DNA of 64,000 nucleotides, from contig JBKEDS010000046.1 in assembly GCA_047975545.1 (NCBI GenBank), forward strand, positions 34,400 to 98,399. Reading direction: 5' to 3'. The DNA is from JBKEDS01 sp047975545. Lineage in GTDB: Bacteria; Bacteroidota; Bacteroidia; Flavobacteriales; Flavobacteriaceae. Position 1 is the first letter of the stretch, and every line of letters starts with the position of its first letter. Position numbers and translations under genes: made by a program. The notes below the pieces were generated by a model. That model worked only from the letters and a program-made list of their open reading frames with translations, was not told the DNA's origin and did not search any database. Positions 10,680-18,870 of the stretch are shown piece after piece.

Positions 10680-10737
10680 GATTTGTTTTTTTGATAAATA
10701 AATAGTTATTTTAGCAATCCTGAAACACAATTAAATT

Positions 10738-11457
10738 ATGGAACCCAAAAAAAATCCGAAAGCCAACGTATCGCGAAACAGTTCACTGTATTTCGCCTTA
10801 GGGCTGGCCTTAATGTTATTCCTAACAAACTACGCCATTAACCACAAAACCTACGACAAGCAGGAAATTGAAATAGCGCAGTTGGATATGGAAGCCGAAA
10901 TTGAAGAAGAAATCCCGTTAACCCAACAATTGGCTACGCCACCGCCGCCACCGCCACCGCCACCGGCAGCCGTAGAGCAAATTGAGGTAATCGAGGACGA
11001 AGAAGAAATTGAAGAAACCGTTATAGAATCCACCGAAGTTGACCAAGAAACCGAAATTGTTGAGGTAGAACACGTAGAAGTTGCCGCAGCTGTTGAAGAA
11101 GACGTTGAGGTACCCTTTGCAGTAATTGAAAACGTACCAGTTTTTCCAGGCTGCGAAAAAGATAAAGACAAAAAAGCCTGTATGTCCAAAAAAATACAGG
11201 ATTTTGTTGGCAAAAAATTCAATACCGAATTGGCCAGCGATTTGGGCTTAACAGGTCGCCAGCGTATAAGCGTAATGTTTAAAATAGACAAAAACGGCGA
11301 TGTTGTAGCTATACAAGCCCGTGCACCGCACCCCGGTTTGGAAAAAGAAGCCGCCCGTGTTGTAGGTATGCTACCTAAAATGCAGCCCGGCAAACAACGC
11401 GGTAAAGCCGTAACCGTGCCTTACGCCCTGCCAATAGTTTTCCAAGTTCAGGATTAA
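10738..11457 (+). CDS. TonB-family energy transducer (first of two tandem paralogues)
   Basis: 239 residues. A short cytoplasmic N-terminus is followed by one membrane segment (about residues 16-34), an acidic linker with nine consecutive prolines (68-76) then many Glu/Val pairs, and a C-terminal TonB domain (about 145-239) with PVFPGCE, LGLTGRQRISVMFKID and PHPGLEKEAARVV motifs. TonB couples the ExbB/ExbD proton motor to outer-membrane receptors. The C-domain carries two Cys (GCEKDKDKKACM) that the neighbour at 11624 also has, so a disulfide is plausible. No exbBD genes are nearby. Which receptor it serves cannot be told. Confidence 0.9.
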   Translation: MEPKKNPKANVSRNSSLYFALGLALMLFLTNYAINHKTYDKQEIEIAQLDMEAEIEEEIPLTQQLATPPPPPPPPPAAVEQIEVIEDEEEIEETVIESTEVDQETEIVEVEHVEVAAAVEEDVEVPFAVIENVPVFPGCEKDKDKKACMSKKIQDFVGKKFNTELASDLGLTGRQRISVMFKIDKNGDVVAIQARAPHPGLEKEAARVVGMLPKMQPGKQRGKAVTVPYALPIVFQVQD

Positions 11458-11474
11458 ACTCACAGCATGACACC

Positions 11475-11506
11475 GTCATTGCGACGACAACGGAGGAAGC
11501 AATCTC
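11475..11506 (+). repeat. Intergenic repeat GTCATTGCGA...GAAGCAATC (forward copy)
   Basis: A clear copy of the family also seen at 9669, 15581, 30277-30347 and 53681-53805. It begins GTCATTGCGACGACAACGG and ends GAAGCAATCTC. It sits 18 nt after the first tonB stop codon. Confidence 0.75.
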
Positions 11507-11534
11507 TCCGCACACAAAATATACTTATAAAAGT

Positions 11535-11572
11535 AAAATCCCGTTACAAAATTTGTAACGGGATTTTTTTTG
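11535..11572 (+). terminator. Strong intrinsic terminator between the tonB paralogues
   Basis: A 14-bp perfect inverted repeat (AATCCCGTTACAAA with its complement) with almost no loop, followed by eight T. It separates the two tonB genes transcriptionally. Confidence 0.85.
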
Positions 11573-11623
11573 GTATGCTTATTGTGACTTTACCATAATA
11601 TTAACATTTAAATTATAATCATT

Positions 11624-12412
11624 ATGAGAAATCCTAAGAAAGCTCACGATCTCATTCGGCAAAATGAGACTGATGCAACAAAGCCGCAAAAGCACGATGC
11701 AAATTTACAAAAAAACACGACACTTTATTTTCAGGTTGGGCTAATCGTTTGCTTGCTCGTTGCCTACTCGCTTCTGGAAATGAAGTTTGAAAGCACAATG
11801 CCCGAAGTTGGGTGGGCAAACCCACCGGAAGAAGTTTATTTTGACGAACCGCCCGTTTTTGTAGTTGAAAAAGTAGTGAAGCAAATCCCAAAGCAAGCTC
11901 CAAAAAAACCTTCCCAAACAGATTTTGAGGAAATCCCCAACGACACCCCCGACATTTTTAGAGAAGAAGACCCATTTAAAGAAACAACCCCAAAAACCGA
12001 TTTAAGCCCCGACAACGTTGTGGTAAAACCCGATATAGACGAAGGCAACGAAACTGTTCCCTTTCTTTCGGTAGAAGCCGTACCAATTTATCCCGGTTGC
12101 GAAGGTAAAAAAACAAACGACGACAGGCGTAAGTGCATGTCCGAGAAAATAACCAAATTGGTTCAAAAAAAATTCGATACCAATCTGGGTAGCGAGCTGG
12201 GACTAAAAGGCAAACAAGTTATTTACACCCAGTTTAAAATAGATGCCACCGGGCATGTTAAGGATATCCAGGTACGGGCACCGCACCCCTATTTAGAAAA
12301 AGAAGCCCAACGCGTTATTAATTTTATACCCGAAATGAAACCTGGCAAACAGCGCGAAAAAAATGTTTCGGTTATGTACGCCTTACCCATTATATTTAGC
12401 GTGGTAGATTAA
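11624..12412 (+). CDS. TonB-family energy transducer (second tandem paralogue)
   Basis: 262 residues with the same architecture as its upstream neighbour: membrane segment about 33-52, a periplasmic linker rich in Pro, Lys, Asp and Thr, and a C-terminal TonB domain with PIYPGCE, LGLKGKQVIYTQFKID and PHPYLEKEAQRVI. The two C-domains are clearly homologous, but the linkers differ: the first has a proline run and a strongly acidic linker, this one a mixed KxPKQAPKKP spacer. A terminator lies between them, so they are likely separately expressed. The pair probably arose by duplication and may serve different receptors. Confidence 0.88.
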   Translation: MRNPKKAHDLIRQNETDATKPQKHDANLQKNTTLYFQVGLIVCLLVAYSLLEMKFESTMPEVGWANPPEEVYFDEPPVFVVEKVVKQIPKQAPKKPSQTDFEEIPNDTPDIFREEDPFKETTPKTDLSPDNVVVKPDIDEGNETVPFLSVEAVPIYPGCEGKKTNDDRRKCMSEKITKLVQKKFDTNLGSELGLKGKQVIYTQFKIDATGHVKDIQVRAPHPYLEKEAQRVINFIPEMKPGKQREKNVSVMYALPIIFSVVD

Positions 12413-12434
12413 TTTATCTGTAAATTATTTGCTT

Positions 12435-12469
12435 AAACCTGCAAGGTCTTCCCCGCCTTGTAGGTTTTT
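12435..12469 (+). terminator. Terminator hairpin of the CCTGCAAGG/CCTTGTAGG family
   Basis: AAACCTGCAAGG pairs with CCTTGTAGGTTT (one G-U pair) around a short loop, ending in a T run. Related hairpins occur at 39011 and 49313. Confidence 0.7.
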
Positions 12470-12515
12470 AAATTTCAGCACTAACCCACCCTTCAAAATT
12501 TAATAATTAAATTCA

Positions 12516-12545
12516 TTGTCCAAATACATGAATACAGTATCTTTG
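12516..12545 (+). promoter_or_regulatory. Promoter of the heme/cytochrome oxidase cluster
   Basis: TTG (12516-12518) and TATCTTTG (12538-12545) lie 19 nt apart, a consensus Bacteroidota promoter. The predicted start site is about 25 nt before the TTG start codon of ctaB. Confidence 0.7.
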
Positions 12546-12578
12546 CACTCGCAAAAATGAGTTTTAAATTAAGGGATA

Positions 12579-13472
12579 TTGGGTAAAACGGAAACTTTAC
12601 AAACAAGGCCTTCGGTTATTTCCGACTTTAAGGAAATTACCAAAATCCGCTTGTCCGTTAGTGTCGTATTTTCGTCATTAGCGGGCTATTTGCTTGGGGT
12701 CGACACCGTTAACTACAAAACTTTGATATTACTGGCCTTGGGCGGCTATTTTATGGTTGGGGCCTCGAACGCCTATAACCAAATAATAGAAAAAGATTTG
12801 GATGCTTTAATGGACCGCACCAAAAACCGACCCGTAGCGGCCGGGCGCATGACGGTAACAACCGCCTTTATAATTGCTACCATTTTTACTTTGCTCGGCA
12901 TTGCCATTCTATATTCCATAAACAAGCAAACCGCTATGTTTGGGGCCATTTCTATTTTTTTATACACTTGTGTGTACACACCCTTAAAAACCAAAACGCC
13001 TTTGTCCGTTTTTGTTGGGGCTATTCCCGGCGCCATTCCGTTTATGTTGGGCTGGGTAGCCGCCACCAACGATTTTGGTATAGAACCCGGTACTTTGTTC
13101 GCCTTACAGTTTTTATGGCAATTCCCACATTTTTGGGCCATTGGTTGGTTTCTGTACGACGATTATAAAAAAGGCGGCTTTTTTATGCTGCCAACAGGAA
13201 AGCAGGACAAAGGCACGGCCGTACAAATTGTAATGTATACCATTTGGACGATTTTGGTATCCATAATTCCCGTTTTTGGGGTTACGGGTACATTGCAACT
13301 GTCTATTGTTGCGGCAATCGTGGTTTTCCTTCTTGGGCTGGGCATGCTGTATTTTTCTGTTGAATTATTAAAAAAAATGACGGTTGCCGCAGCAAAACAC
13401 CTGTTATTAGTTAGCGTGTTGTATATTACGCTGGTGCAAATTGTTTACGTAATAGATAAATTTATTCGATAA
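12579..13472 (+). CDS. ctaB: Protoheme IX farnesyltransferase (heme O synthase)
   Basis: 297 residues, the usual length, with eight to nine membrane segments. The UbiA-family catalytic motif is visible as NAYNQIIEKDLDALMDRT with the following NRPVAAGRM (about residues 64-90). The enzyme farnesylates heme B to heme O, the precursor of the heme A/O of terminal oxidases, in the inner membrane. The TTG start is the only start before the first conserved segment and follows a good promoter. The next gene, a cytochrome oxidase subunit, begins 4 nt after the stop, so the cluster is one operon whose products are made and assembled together. Confidence 0.95.
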   Translation: MGKTETLQTRPSVISDFKEITKIRLSVSVVFSSLAGYLLGVDTVNYKTLILLALGGYFMVGASNAYNQIIEKDLDALMDRTKNRPVAAGRMTVTTAFIIATIFTLLGIAILYSINKQTAMFGAISIFLYTCVYTPLKTKTPLSVFVGAIPGAIPFMLGWVAATNDFGIEPGTLFALQFLWQFPHFWAIGWFLYDDYKKGGFFMLPTGKQDKGTAVQIVMYTIWTILVSIIPVFGVTGTLQLSIVAAIVVFLLGLGMLYFSVELLKKMTVAAAKHLLLVSVLYITLVQIVYVIDKFIR

Positions 13473-13475
13473 ATC

Positions 13476-14057
13476 ATGGATTTAACACAAGGTACTTTCG
13501 AAGAAAAAAATAACAGGGCAAAAAAAATGATGCTTTGGTTTGGTATTATATCGTTGGTTATGTCCTTTGCCGGATGGACAAGCGCTTTTGTGGTAAGCAG
13601 CTCCAGGCCCGATTGGCTAAACGACTTTAAATTGCCGAACGCTTTTTTAATAAGCACCGCTGTAATTATTGTAAGCAGCTTAACCTTATTGTTGGCCAAG
13701 CAGGCTTTAAAAAAGAATAATCGGGGCGCAACAACACTCTGGCTATTGGTTACGTTTACTTTGGGCGTGGTATTTATTTTTAACCAATTTTACGGTTTTA
13801 AAGAAATTATCAACTTAGGCTATAATTTTACCGGACCGACCAGCAACGTTACCATGTCCTACATTTACTTAATAGCTATTATGCACATTTTGCACGTTAT
13901 TGTAGGCTTAATTTGCTTATTGGTTGTAATTTATAACCATTTTAAACAGAAATACACCGCAACCAAAAGGCTTGGTTTCGACCTTGCAGCCACCTTTTGG
14001 CACTTTATCGATATTCTTTGGGTATATCTGTTTTTATTTTTATATTTTGTTAGATAA
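13476..14057 (+). CDS. Cytochrome c oxidase subunit III-family protein (short form)
   Basis: 193 residues with five membrane segments, the length of the short subunit III found in caa3/cbb3-like clusters. It shows the subunit III ending FDLAATFWHFIDILWVYLF. Subunit III stabilises the catalytic core of heme-copper oxidases and is not itself redox active. It starts 4 nt after ctaB and is followed 48 nt later by a second, longer subunit III. Flavobacteriia regularly carry both in tandem; subunits I and II are elsewhere. Confidence 0.9.
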   Translation: MDLTQGTFEEKNNRAKKMMLWFGIISLVMSFAGWTSAFVVSSSRPDWLNDFKLPNAFLISTAVIIVSSLTLLLAKQALKKNNRGATTLWLLVTFTLGVVFIFNQFYGFKEIINLGYNFTGPTSNVTMSYIYLIAIMHILHVIVGLICLLVVIYNHFKQKYTATKRLGFDLAATFWHFIDILWVYLFLFLYFVR

Positions 14058-14105
14058 ATAATTTGATTATTTTTGTTCAACCTTAAAAAAACTAAACAAC
14101 TGAGT

Positions 14106-15086
14106 ATGAGTGCAACAGTTATAACAACTGGAACAGAAGGAAAAACATGGGGAGGCGGTAACCGTCCGTTAAAGGCCAGTTACGGCAAAATGATGATGTG
14201 GTTTTTTATCGTTTCGGATGCCTTAACCTTTTCCGGATTTTTGGCTGCTTACGGATTTTCCCGATTTAAGTTTATAGAGTCCTGGCCCATTGCCGACGAG
14301 GTTTTTACCCACGTACCCTTTTTGCACGGGCAGGAACACCCCATGATTTATGTGGCGTTTATGACCTTTGTGCTTATTATGTCGTCGGTAACAATGGTAT
14401 TGGCCGTGGATGCCGGACACCATTTAAAGAAAACAAAAGTTGCCGTGTACATGTTTTTAACCATTATCGGTGGTTTAATATTTTTAGGCTCCCAAGCGTG
14501 GGAATGGGCCACCTTTATTAAGGGCGATTATGGTGCCGTACAAACCAAAGGCGGCAATATTCTGCAATTTGTAGATACCGATGGCAAGCGCGTGGCCTTG
14601 GCCGATTTTGTTGTGGCCGCACCAACCGACCGAACAGAGCACGAGCGTAAAAACGGCTTGTGGTTTGTAAAAGAAGGTGCTTTGCCAGCCTATACGGTAC
14701 AAGACGTTATACACGGATTGGAATCGCATGACAACGTATTAATTAGAACCCAACAACTTACCGATGCCGGTACCAAAACCGTACTGTCCCGAAACGAGTC
14801 CTTGGATATGTTGAAGAAAAACGGAGTGGCCGTAGTCGAGGGTGCCAACCTAAAAGCAAACGAGTACGGTGCGCCGTTGTTTGCCGATTTCTTTTTCTTC
14901 ATTACAGGCTTCCACGGATTTCACGTATTTTCGGGCGTTGTGCTAAACTGCATTATTTTCTTTAATGTATTGCTTGGTACTTACGAACGACGCAAAAGCT
15001 ACGAAATGGTAGAAAAAGTAGGTCTGTATTGGCACTTTGTGGATTTGGTTTGGGTGTTTGTGTTTACGTTCTTCTACTTGGTATAA
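14106..15086 (+). CDS. Cytochrome c oxidase subunit III (long form with hydrophilic insert)
   Basis: 326 residues from the ATG chosen here; an in-frame TTG at 14073 would add 11 residues, but MSATVITTG is the more typical start. Five membrane segments are present, with the signature GFHGFHVFSG and the end LYWHFVDLVWVFVFTFFYLV. Between the third and fourth segments a soluble insert of about 100 residues (roughly 145-250) is rich in Lys, Asp and Thr and absent from the short paralogue at 13476. Such an insert is known from flavobacterial subunit III by memory; its role is unknown. It is part of the ctaB operon. Confidence 0.92.
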   Translation: MSATVITTGTEGKTWGGGNRPLKASYGKMMMWFFIVSDALTFSGFLAAYGFSRFKFIESWPIADEVFTHVPFLHGQEHPMIYVAFMTFVLIMSSVTMVLAVDAGHHLKKTKVAVYMFLTIIGGLIFLGSQAWEWATFIKGDYGAVQTKGGNILQFVDTDGKRVALADFVVAAPTDRTEHERKNGLWFVKEGALPAYTVQDVIHGLESHDNVLIRTQQLTDAGTKTVLSRNESLDMLKKNGVAVVEGANLKANEYGAPLFADFFFFITGFHGFHVFSGVVLNCIIFFNVLLGTYERRKSYEMVEKVGLYWHFVDLVWVFVFTFFYLV

Positions 15087-15107
15087 ATCTTTTAATCGAA
15101 TAAAAAA

Positions 15108-15488
15108 ATGGCTCAAGATCATAAATTAGCAATATTTAGAGGCGCTTTAAAATTTAAATCGAATACCCAAAAAATATGGGGTGTTTTAATATTCCTTTCT
15201 GTTGTAACCTTAATAGAGGTTATCTTGGGTATTTACAAACCCGGGTTTTTAATGGGGCACTTTTTAGGTATGAAACTGTTAAACTGGGTGTTTATAATAC
15301 TAACAATAGTTAAGGCCTATTACATTACTTGGGACTTCATGCACATGCGCGACGAGGTTAAGTTCCTTAAAATGGTAGTAGTAGGTACTTTGGTTATATA
15401 TATTTTATACCTAACGTGGATTCTTTTGGAAGAAGGCGCTTATGTTTTTAACGTATTCGACAACGGTTACATTAAACACGATTTTTAA
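15108..15488 (+). CDS. Cytochrome c oxidase subunit IV (prokaryotic type)
   Basis: 126 residues with three membrane segments (about 26-45, 54-74, 92-112). This matches the small caa3-type subunit IV, with characteristic WDFMHMRDEVKFLK between segments two and three. It is 21 nt downstream of subunit III and followed by an intrinsic terminator, so it ends the first transcript of the cluster. Confidence 0.88.
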   Translation: MAQDHKLAIFRGALKFKSNTQKIWGVLIFLSVVTLIEVILGIYKPGFLMGHFLGMKLLNWVFIILTIVKAYYITWDFMHMRDEVKFLKMVVVGTLVIYILYLTWILLEEGAYVFNVFDNGYIKHDF

Positions 15489-15507
15489 TAAAAGTTAAAT
15501 AAACATA

Positions 15508-15537
15508 TAAGGGCGGTAATTATACCGCCTTTTTTTA
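15508..15537 (+). terminator. Intrinsic terminator after oxidase subunit IV
   Basis: GGCGGTA and TACCGCC form a 7-bp stem around ATTA, followed by seven T. Read-through into the downstream Sco genes is possible but they probably have their own promoter. Confidence 0.8.
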
Positions 15538-15580
15538 TTTTTGCACTTGCAATCAATTATAGAATAATTTTGAAATTAGG

Positions 15581-15606
15581 CGTCACTGCGAGGTACGAAG
15601 CAGTCC
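15581..15606 (+). repeat. Intergenic repeat, variant with GAAGCAGTCC
   Basis: CGTCACTGCGAGGTACGAAG followed by CAGTCC is a variant of the family seen at 11475 and elsewhere. It lies between the oxidase terminator and the Sco-like gene. Confidence 0.6.
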
Positions 15607-15678
15607 GTACAAAAATGATTATTTCACTTTTCCGCAAAAGCACACGCTTAATTAAAATAAAACAATAGTATAAAAACA

Positions 15679-16398
15679 ATGGATTTTAAAAAAGCAACAC
15701 GTTATGGCATTTTAGGGATACTATTTTTTCTTCCCGTAACGTTTTTATTGCTTTTATATCCGGCCACGCACAACTACACGCCCTTGGATATTGTAAACAC
15801 TTCGGTTTTGGAAATCGACGGCTTTAAACCACAAACCCAGGACACCATTTTACTGAAAGACCATATTACCATTTTGGGCTTTCTCGGCACAACCCCCATT
15901 AGCAAGGTTATAACCGCTTCAAACTTAAAAGAATTGGTATACGATAAATTTAAAGGCTTTAAAAAATTTCAAATCGTAATTTTGATGCCAAGAGGAACGG
16001 AAGAAGCCGTAAAACAACTACAATCGGAAATAAACACCTATGAAGATTTAAAATACTGGCATTTTGTTTTTGGAAGCAACCCAGCCATCCAAAACATATA
16101 CAATAGCTTGAAGGTTGAAGAAAACCTTGAGCCCGATTTGTCTTCAAAATACATTTACATAATCGACAAGGATTTAAGCCAGCGCGGCAGGCTGGACGAC
16201 CGCACCGAGCGCGAGACCGAACTCGATAAGCCCATAAAAAAACTGTACGGCTACAATTGTATAGAAGTGGCCGAAATTAAAAATAAAATGAGCGACGACC
16301 TACGCATTCTCTTTACCGAGTACAGGCAAAAACGAAAAGGCGAATTCGACTCCTCGACCCGTAGGGCAAACGATTTAAACAACAATGATGAAGAATAA
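15679..16398 (+). CDS. Membrane-anchored thioredoxin-fold protein, Sco-like but lacking cysteines
   Basis: 239 residues. An N-terminal membrane segment (about 11-29) is followed by a soluble domain. At the position where Sco proteins carry the copper-binding CxxxC, this one reads ILGFLGTTPISK with no cysteine; only one Cys occurs in the protein (GYNCIEV). The region YKLSSKYIYIIDKDLSQRGR resembles the late strand of thioredoxin-fold proteins. The C-terminus is hydrophilic and rich in Arg and Asn/Asp. It overlaps the following Sco1 gene by 14 nt, so a role in oxidase assembly is likely, but it cannot bind copper in the Sco manner. Fold assignment is inference. Confidence 0.6.
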   Translation: MDFKKATRYGILGILFFLPVTFLLLLYPATHNYTPLDIVNTSVLEIDGFKPQTQDTILLKDHITILGFLGTTPISKVITASNLKELVYDKFKGFKKFQIVILMPRGTEEAVKQLQSEINTYEDLKYWHFVFGSNPAIQNIYNSLKVEENLEPDLSSKYIYIIDKDLSQRGRLDDRTERETELDKPIKKLYGYNCIEVAEIKNKMSDDLRILFTEYRQKRKGEFDSSTRRANDLNNNDEE

Positions 16399-17131
16399 TT
16401 ATTCGTACATAGGCATTGCACTTGTTATTTTGGTGTTTGGCATTCTTTTTGTACCCAAAATAGTCGACAGGATTACCAATAACGACGTAACCCGTAACGA
16501 AAGCCGAAGTAATTTTGCCGGCCAAAAAGAAAAAGGAACGGCGCAAACATTATCGTTTATCGAAATTAACGGTACGCCCAAAAAAGTACCCGCATTTTCG
16601 TTTACCGACCAAAACGGAAAAACCATTACCAATACAGATTACGAAGGCAAGGTTTATATCGTAGAGTTCTTTTTTGCCACCTGCCCCACCATTTGCCCGC
16701 GTATGAGCCAGAATTTGGTCGAGGTACAAAACGCATTTAAAGCCGAAACCAATTTTGGTATTGCCTCCTTCACCATAAATCCCGAACACGATACCCCAGA
16801 AGTGCTAAAGGATTACGCCGAAAGTTATGGCATTAGCAGCCCAAATTGGCATTTGCTAACGGGCGACAAAACGTTAATTTACAAACTATCCAATGAAGGG
16901 TTTAACCTATACACGGCCCAAGACGAAAATGTGGCGGGCGGTTTCGAGCATTCGGGCAACTTTGCGCTAATCGATAAAAACGGCTTTATACGCTCCAGAA
17001 AAGACGATTACGGCAACCCCATAATTTACTATAATGGCGTAGTATCGGAAGCCGAAAATATAGACGAAGACGGCAACAAGCAAGAAATAACCGCTTTAAA
17101 GGAGGATATAAAACTATTACTTAATGAATAG
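16385..17131 (+). CDS. Sco1/SenC copper chaperone for cytochrome oxidase
   Basis: 248 residues. An N-terminal membrane anchor (about 7-25) is followed by a thioredoxin-fold domain with the copper-binding motif CPTIC (Cys100, Cys104) and the distal ligand His189 in GGFEHSGNF. Sco1 inserts copper into the CuA site of subunit II and acts in the periplasm. The start overlaps the preceding Sco-like gene by 14 nt and its stop overlaps the DUF420 gene by 8 nt, so all three are translationally coupled. Confidence 0.94.
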   Translation: MMKNNYSYIGIALVILVFGILFVPKIVDRITNNDVTRNESRSNFAGQKEKGTAQTLSFIEINGTPKKVPAFSFTDQNGKTITNTDYEGKVYIVEFFFATCPTICPRMSQNLVEVQNAFKAETNFGIASFTINPEHDTPEVLKDYAESYGISSPNWHLLTGDKTLIYKLSNEGFNLYTAQDENVAGGFEHSGNFALIDKNGFIRSRKDDYGNPIIYYNGVVSEAENIDEDGNKQEITALKEDIKLLLNE

Positions 17132-17648
17132 TACAGACGACAAAAAATACAATAAATTAATAGTTGCCTTATCGGTTATTATCCCTCTGGTGGTTGCGGT
17201 TTTGTTTGGCGTTAAAATACCCAATGTAGCGCCTTTGTCGTTCCTCCCTCCTATTTACGCCACCATAAATGCCATAACAGCCATACTCTTGGTAGCTGCA
17301 GTTATAGCCGTTAAAAAGAAAAACATAAGCCTGCACAAAAAACTAAACACCACCGCCATTGTATGCTCGGTGTTGTTTTTGGTTATGTACGTAGCCTACC
17401 ACATGACCAGCGACTCCACCAAATTTGGGGGCGACGGCGCCATAAAATACGTGTATTATTTTATTTTGATAAGCCATATACTGTTGTCGGTAATCATCAT
17501 CCCTTTTGTATTGATAACTTATGTTAGGGCCATTACCAACAATTTCGAAAAGCATAAAAAAATAGCAAAAATAGCCTTCCCATTATGGTTGTACGTTGCC
17601 GTTTCGGGCGTTATTGTCTATATCATGATTTCGCCTTATTATGCTTAA
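17124..17648 (+). CDS. DUF420 membrane protein, probable oxidase assembly factor
   Basis: 174 residues with five membrane segments and conserved histidines in LHKKLN, YHMTSD and ISHILLS. The DUF420 family includes CtaM, needed for aa3-type oxidase maturation in Firmicutes. The start codon overlaps the Sco1 stop, and this is the last gene of the oxidase cluster. Function in this organism is inferred from family and position. Confidence 0.85.
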   Translation: MNSTDDKKYNKLIVALSVIIPLVVAVLFGVKIPNVAPLSFLPPIYATINAITAILLVAAVIAVKKKNISLHKKLNTTAIVCSVLFLVMYVAYHMTSDSTKFGGDGAIKYVYYFILISHILLSVIIIPFVLITYVRAITNNFEKHKKIAKIAFPLWLYVAVSGVIVYIMISPYYA

Positions 17649-17842
17649 AGAAAAGTAAAACCCTAAACACAAGGCAAGATACTTCTACAAGCTAAGCCGT
17701 ATTGAAAAACAAATCAAAAAACATCAGGCTTGCTTACTGTATGCTTTTTTGTCGTGTGGTTGCTTTTTGCTACATTTACCTACGACAGCTTTTATCTTTC
17801 TTTTAAAAGAAAAATAAAGTTCTAAACAATAAACATTAACAC

Positions 17843-18427
17843 ATGAAGCATTGGATAATTTCCGAAACTGAATTGGATAACAGCTATTTTATCGTTACCG
17901 AGAAATCTATTTGGCTAACAAACCAAAAAAAAAACGTTAATATTAACGAACTGATAAAAGCTAAAAACCTGGGCATAGTGAAGAGTATTAGGTACGACGA
18001 TTTAAAAGAAATTATTTTTATTGATACCGATAATACCATTGAACTTAACTACAAGGACGATAAAGCAACCGATGAGGAATTTCAGTTGGACAAAACCACC
18101 TATTCCGAAATTCGTTCGTACTTAAAAACCAACCTTAAGGAAGTTGATTTGAAAAATTATTCGGTTTTAAAACAAATTGCCCCTCAAGTTATCGTACTTG
18201 GGCTTTCTGTACTAATATCGGTAATGGTATATGTTTCTGCCGTAGAATTAGAAAATGGCGGTACTTTAAGAACATCTGGAAGAAATGGGTTGGTAAAAAA
18301 ACTTATTGCAGCTTTAGCCGAAACATTAGGAACAACGGGTACTTTAATTGTTGCACTTTGGTTTCTGGGCTTTTTACCTATTTTCTTGTTAAAAAAGTAC
18401 AAAACCCCAAAAAGGGTGAGGTTTTAA
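17843..18427 (+). CDS. Uncharacterised membrane protein with N-terminal soluble domain
   Basis: 194 residues, not recognised. The first 100 residues are hydrophilic and strand-rich (IVTEKSIWLTNQK, IRYDDLKEIIFIDTDNTIEL), reminiscent of a PH-like sensor domain. Two membrane segments follow (about 113-133 and 157-180), ending in a basic tail KKYKTPKRVRF. It stands alone with a 195-nt leader and is followed by convergent arfB. The reading frame is open with normal codon use and a plausible upstream AACATTAACAC sequence before ATG, seen before several genes here. Function unknown. Confidence 0.75.
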   Translation: MKHWIISETELDNSYFIVTEKSIWLTNQKKNVNINELIKAKNLGIVKSIRYDDLKEIIFIDTDNTIELNYKDDKATDEEFQLDKTTYSEIRSYLKTNLKEVDLKNYSVLKQIAPQVIVLGLSVLISVMVYVSAVELENGGTLRTSGRNGLVKKLIAALAETLGTTGTLIVALWFLGFLPIFLLKKYKTPKRVRF

Positions 18428-18462
18428 AAACCAATACATCTACAAGGCTGGGAATTTAAACC

Positions 18463-18870
18463 TTAATCGACACTTGGTTTCCGCCTATTCGTTTTTTTAT
18501 CGGATAAATGTTGCTTGCTTTTTAACCGTTTTTTAATAACCGAACGCGGTACTTTGGTAGGAACTCTAATTTTATCGACTTTTAATTTGCGCTCCAACAA
18601 TTCAAAAAACCGATTAATTACCAAGGCCTTGTTTTTATGCTGGCTTCGGCTATCGCCGCATTGCAGGATAAGCATGCCGTTTTTTGTTAATTTCGATTGC
18701 AGTTTTTCGGAAAGCAGCGTTTTTTGTTCAACATCTAACACTTCGGATGCCGTTAGGTTAAAAGCCAATTCAACCTTCGAAGCCACTTTGTTAACGTGCT
18801 GCCCGCCTGCCCCGGAACTTCTAATGGCCTTAAAACTAAGTTCGTTCAATAATGCCTCTTTATTAATCAT
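18463..18870 (-). CDS. arfB: Alternative ribosome-rescue factor ArfB (peptidyl-tRNA hydrolase)
   Basis: 135 residues. The catalytic GGQ motif (residues 22-24, in SSGAGGQHVNK) hydrolyses peptidyl-tRNA, and the C-terminal basic tail (KKRLKSKQHLSDKKTNRR) fits the ArfB/YaeJ habit of threading the empty mRNA channel of stalled ribosomes. Its ATG overlaps the stop of the DUF4301 gene by 4 nt, making it the last gene of a coupled four-gene operon. Confidence 0.93.
   Translation of the reverse strand: MINKEALLNELSFKAIRSSGAGGQHVNKVASKVELAFNLTASEVLDVEQKTLLSEKLQSKLTKNGMLILQCGDSRSQHKNKALVINRFFELLERKLKVDKIRVPTKVPRSVIKKRLKSKQHLSDKKTNRRKPSVD

Noticed and set aside
10851..11393. Ser/Thr-rich 180-codon frame on the minus strand
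   Set aside because: It is the antisense shadow of the proline and glutamate codons of the tonB gene; the composition is an artefact of that repeat.
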